From NCBI RefSeq assembly GCF_000021305.1, contig NC_011772.1, positions 3,448,001 to 3,512,000 on the forward strand: DNA of 64,000 nucleotides. Direction: 5' to 3'. The notes beneath the pieces were generated by a model that saw only the letters and a list, made by a program, of their open reading frames with translations, had not been told where the DNA came from and did not search any database. The position numbers were made by a program, and so were the translations under genes. The stretch is from Bacillus cereus G9842 (GTDB taxonomy: Bacteria > Bacillota > Bacilli > Bacillales > Bacillaceae_G). Below are positions 63,421-64,000 of this stretch, piece by piece. Each line of letters opens with the position of its first letter. The stretch's first letter is position 1.

Positions 63421-64000
63421 CAAAACGTGCAAAGAGGGAAATCACTTTATTTCAATACATTTTAACTATTAGTGGTGTTCAAGTCGGATTCGGCGTACTT
63501 ACACTCCCGCGTGAAGTTGCACAAGGGGCGAATACAGATGGCTGGATGTCTATTATTATCGGATGTGTCATTACTACTTTAGTCAGTCTATGTATTGTAA
63601 AAATTATGGAAAAACATCCAGGATATACTTTACTTGATGTGCTGATACGCTATCTTGGAAAATGGCTAGGAAGAGTAGTAATGATTTTTTGGATTTTATA
63701 TGCTGTACTCGCAGCTGTTTCCTTAATTTTTTCCCTCTTATACGTTATTCACATTTGGATTTTACCTAGATCTCCTATGTCTTTAATTATGATTTTGCTA
63801 TCTATTCCAATGCTTATGCTTGCATGTAAAGGAGCACTTATTATTAGTCGTTTTGCTGTTTTCACTGTCATCTTTACACTTTGGATGCCATTATTATTAT
63901 TTATTCCTCTTAAAGATGGGCATTTTATATATCTACTTCCTCTTATCAAGGAAGGATGGCTACCAATTATAAACACCGTGAAATCAACTATCATTGCGTT
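63417..64000 (+). CDS. GerB-family germinant receptor B subunit (partial, runs off the window)
   Basis: The frame starts at GTG 63417, overlapping the A-subunit stop as GTGA, with AAGGAGG 7 bases upstream, and is open to the window end (194 codons). The protein begins MTKRAKREITLFQYILTISG and continues VQVGFGVLTLPREVAQGA, which is the spore permease (APC superfamily) signature. Helix-rich sequence continues (YAVLAAVSLIFSLLYVIHIW). A C-subunit lipoprotein gene is expected beyond the edge. Confidence 0.9.
   Translation, partial: MTKRAKREITLFQYILTISGVQVGFGVLTLPREVAQGANTDGWMSIIIGCVITTLVSLCIVKIMEKHPGYTLLDVLIRYLGKWLGRVVMIFWILYAVLAAVSLIFSLLYVIHIWILPRSPMSLIMILLSIPMLMLACKGALIISRFAVFTVIFTLWMPLLLFIPLKDGHFIYLLPLIKEGWLPIINTVKSTIIA

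Overview
The window is low-GC Firmicute chromosome and almost certainly comes from the Bacillus cereus group. The evidence is an intact hemolysin II locus (hlyII with its repressor gene hlyIIR and a 44-bp operator), five copies of the group-specific bcr1 repeat, a ColA-type collagenase, an SLH-domain amidase, a squalene-hopene cyclase, the known B. cereus benzil reductase, and a GerA-type germinant receptor operon. I saw no rRNA, tRNA, CRISPR array, phage or insertion sequence.

Bases 1-16300 are an accessory, secretion-heavy region. In order it holds hlyIIR, hlyII, an SLH N-acetylmuramoyl-L-alanine amidase, a VanY-type D,D-carboxypeptidase, a SunI-like protein, a 1093-residue LPXTG adhesin (thioester domain, SpaA repeats, VaFE repeats), two small secreted proteins, a KinB-like histidine kinase and a collagenase. 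Just downstream of the collagenase lies a broken copy of the hlyII 3' end with its terminator, which points to recombination between the two toxin loci. Three of the five bcr1 copies lie here.

Bases 16400-50700 are mostly housekeeping or group-conserved genes, often transcribed singly between clear terminators: MgtC, acetyltransferases, a ring-cleaving dioxygenase, VanW, a DUF3900 protein, KapD exonuclease, a cold-shock protein, a Fur-box flavodoxin with a beta-propeller partner, an acetate transporter, Nudix and ASCH proteins, a hexapeptide acetyltransferase, a 2490-residue DUF11-repeat protein, benzil reductase, an ArgH paralogue, a beta-lactamase-like hydrolase, nucleoside hydrolase, PanF/YhdT, aldehyde dehydrogenase, a FabG-like reductase, squalene-hopene cyclase, a PAP2-type membrane protein and RarD.

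Bases 50700-61800 hold a minus-strand formate dehydrogenase and molybdenum-cofactor cluster. In transcription order it is fdhF, DUF1641, DUF2294, fdhD, moaA, formate/nitrite channel, moeB, moeA, moaE, moaD and then salA. FdhF oxidises formate at a Mo-bis-pterin site, FdhD sulfurates that cofactor, the Moa and Moe proteins build the pterin, and the channel probably moves formate. Two leaders in the cluster (fdhF and the channel gene) contain an intrinsic-terminator-like hairpin directly before the ribosome binding site, and the fdhF promoter has a 24-bp palindrome over its -10 box. This is the best candidate for an undescribed regulatory system here. Bases 61882-64000 start a plus-strand gerA/gerB germinant receptor operon that runs off the window.

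Several items are too short for ordinary gene calling: a 53-residue membrane protein gene, two smaller peptides, a candidate small RNA beside the cold-shock gene, and a gene with a 35-codon in-frame extension beyond its stop.
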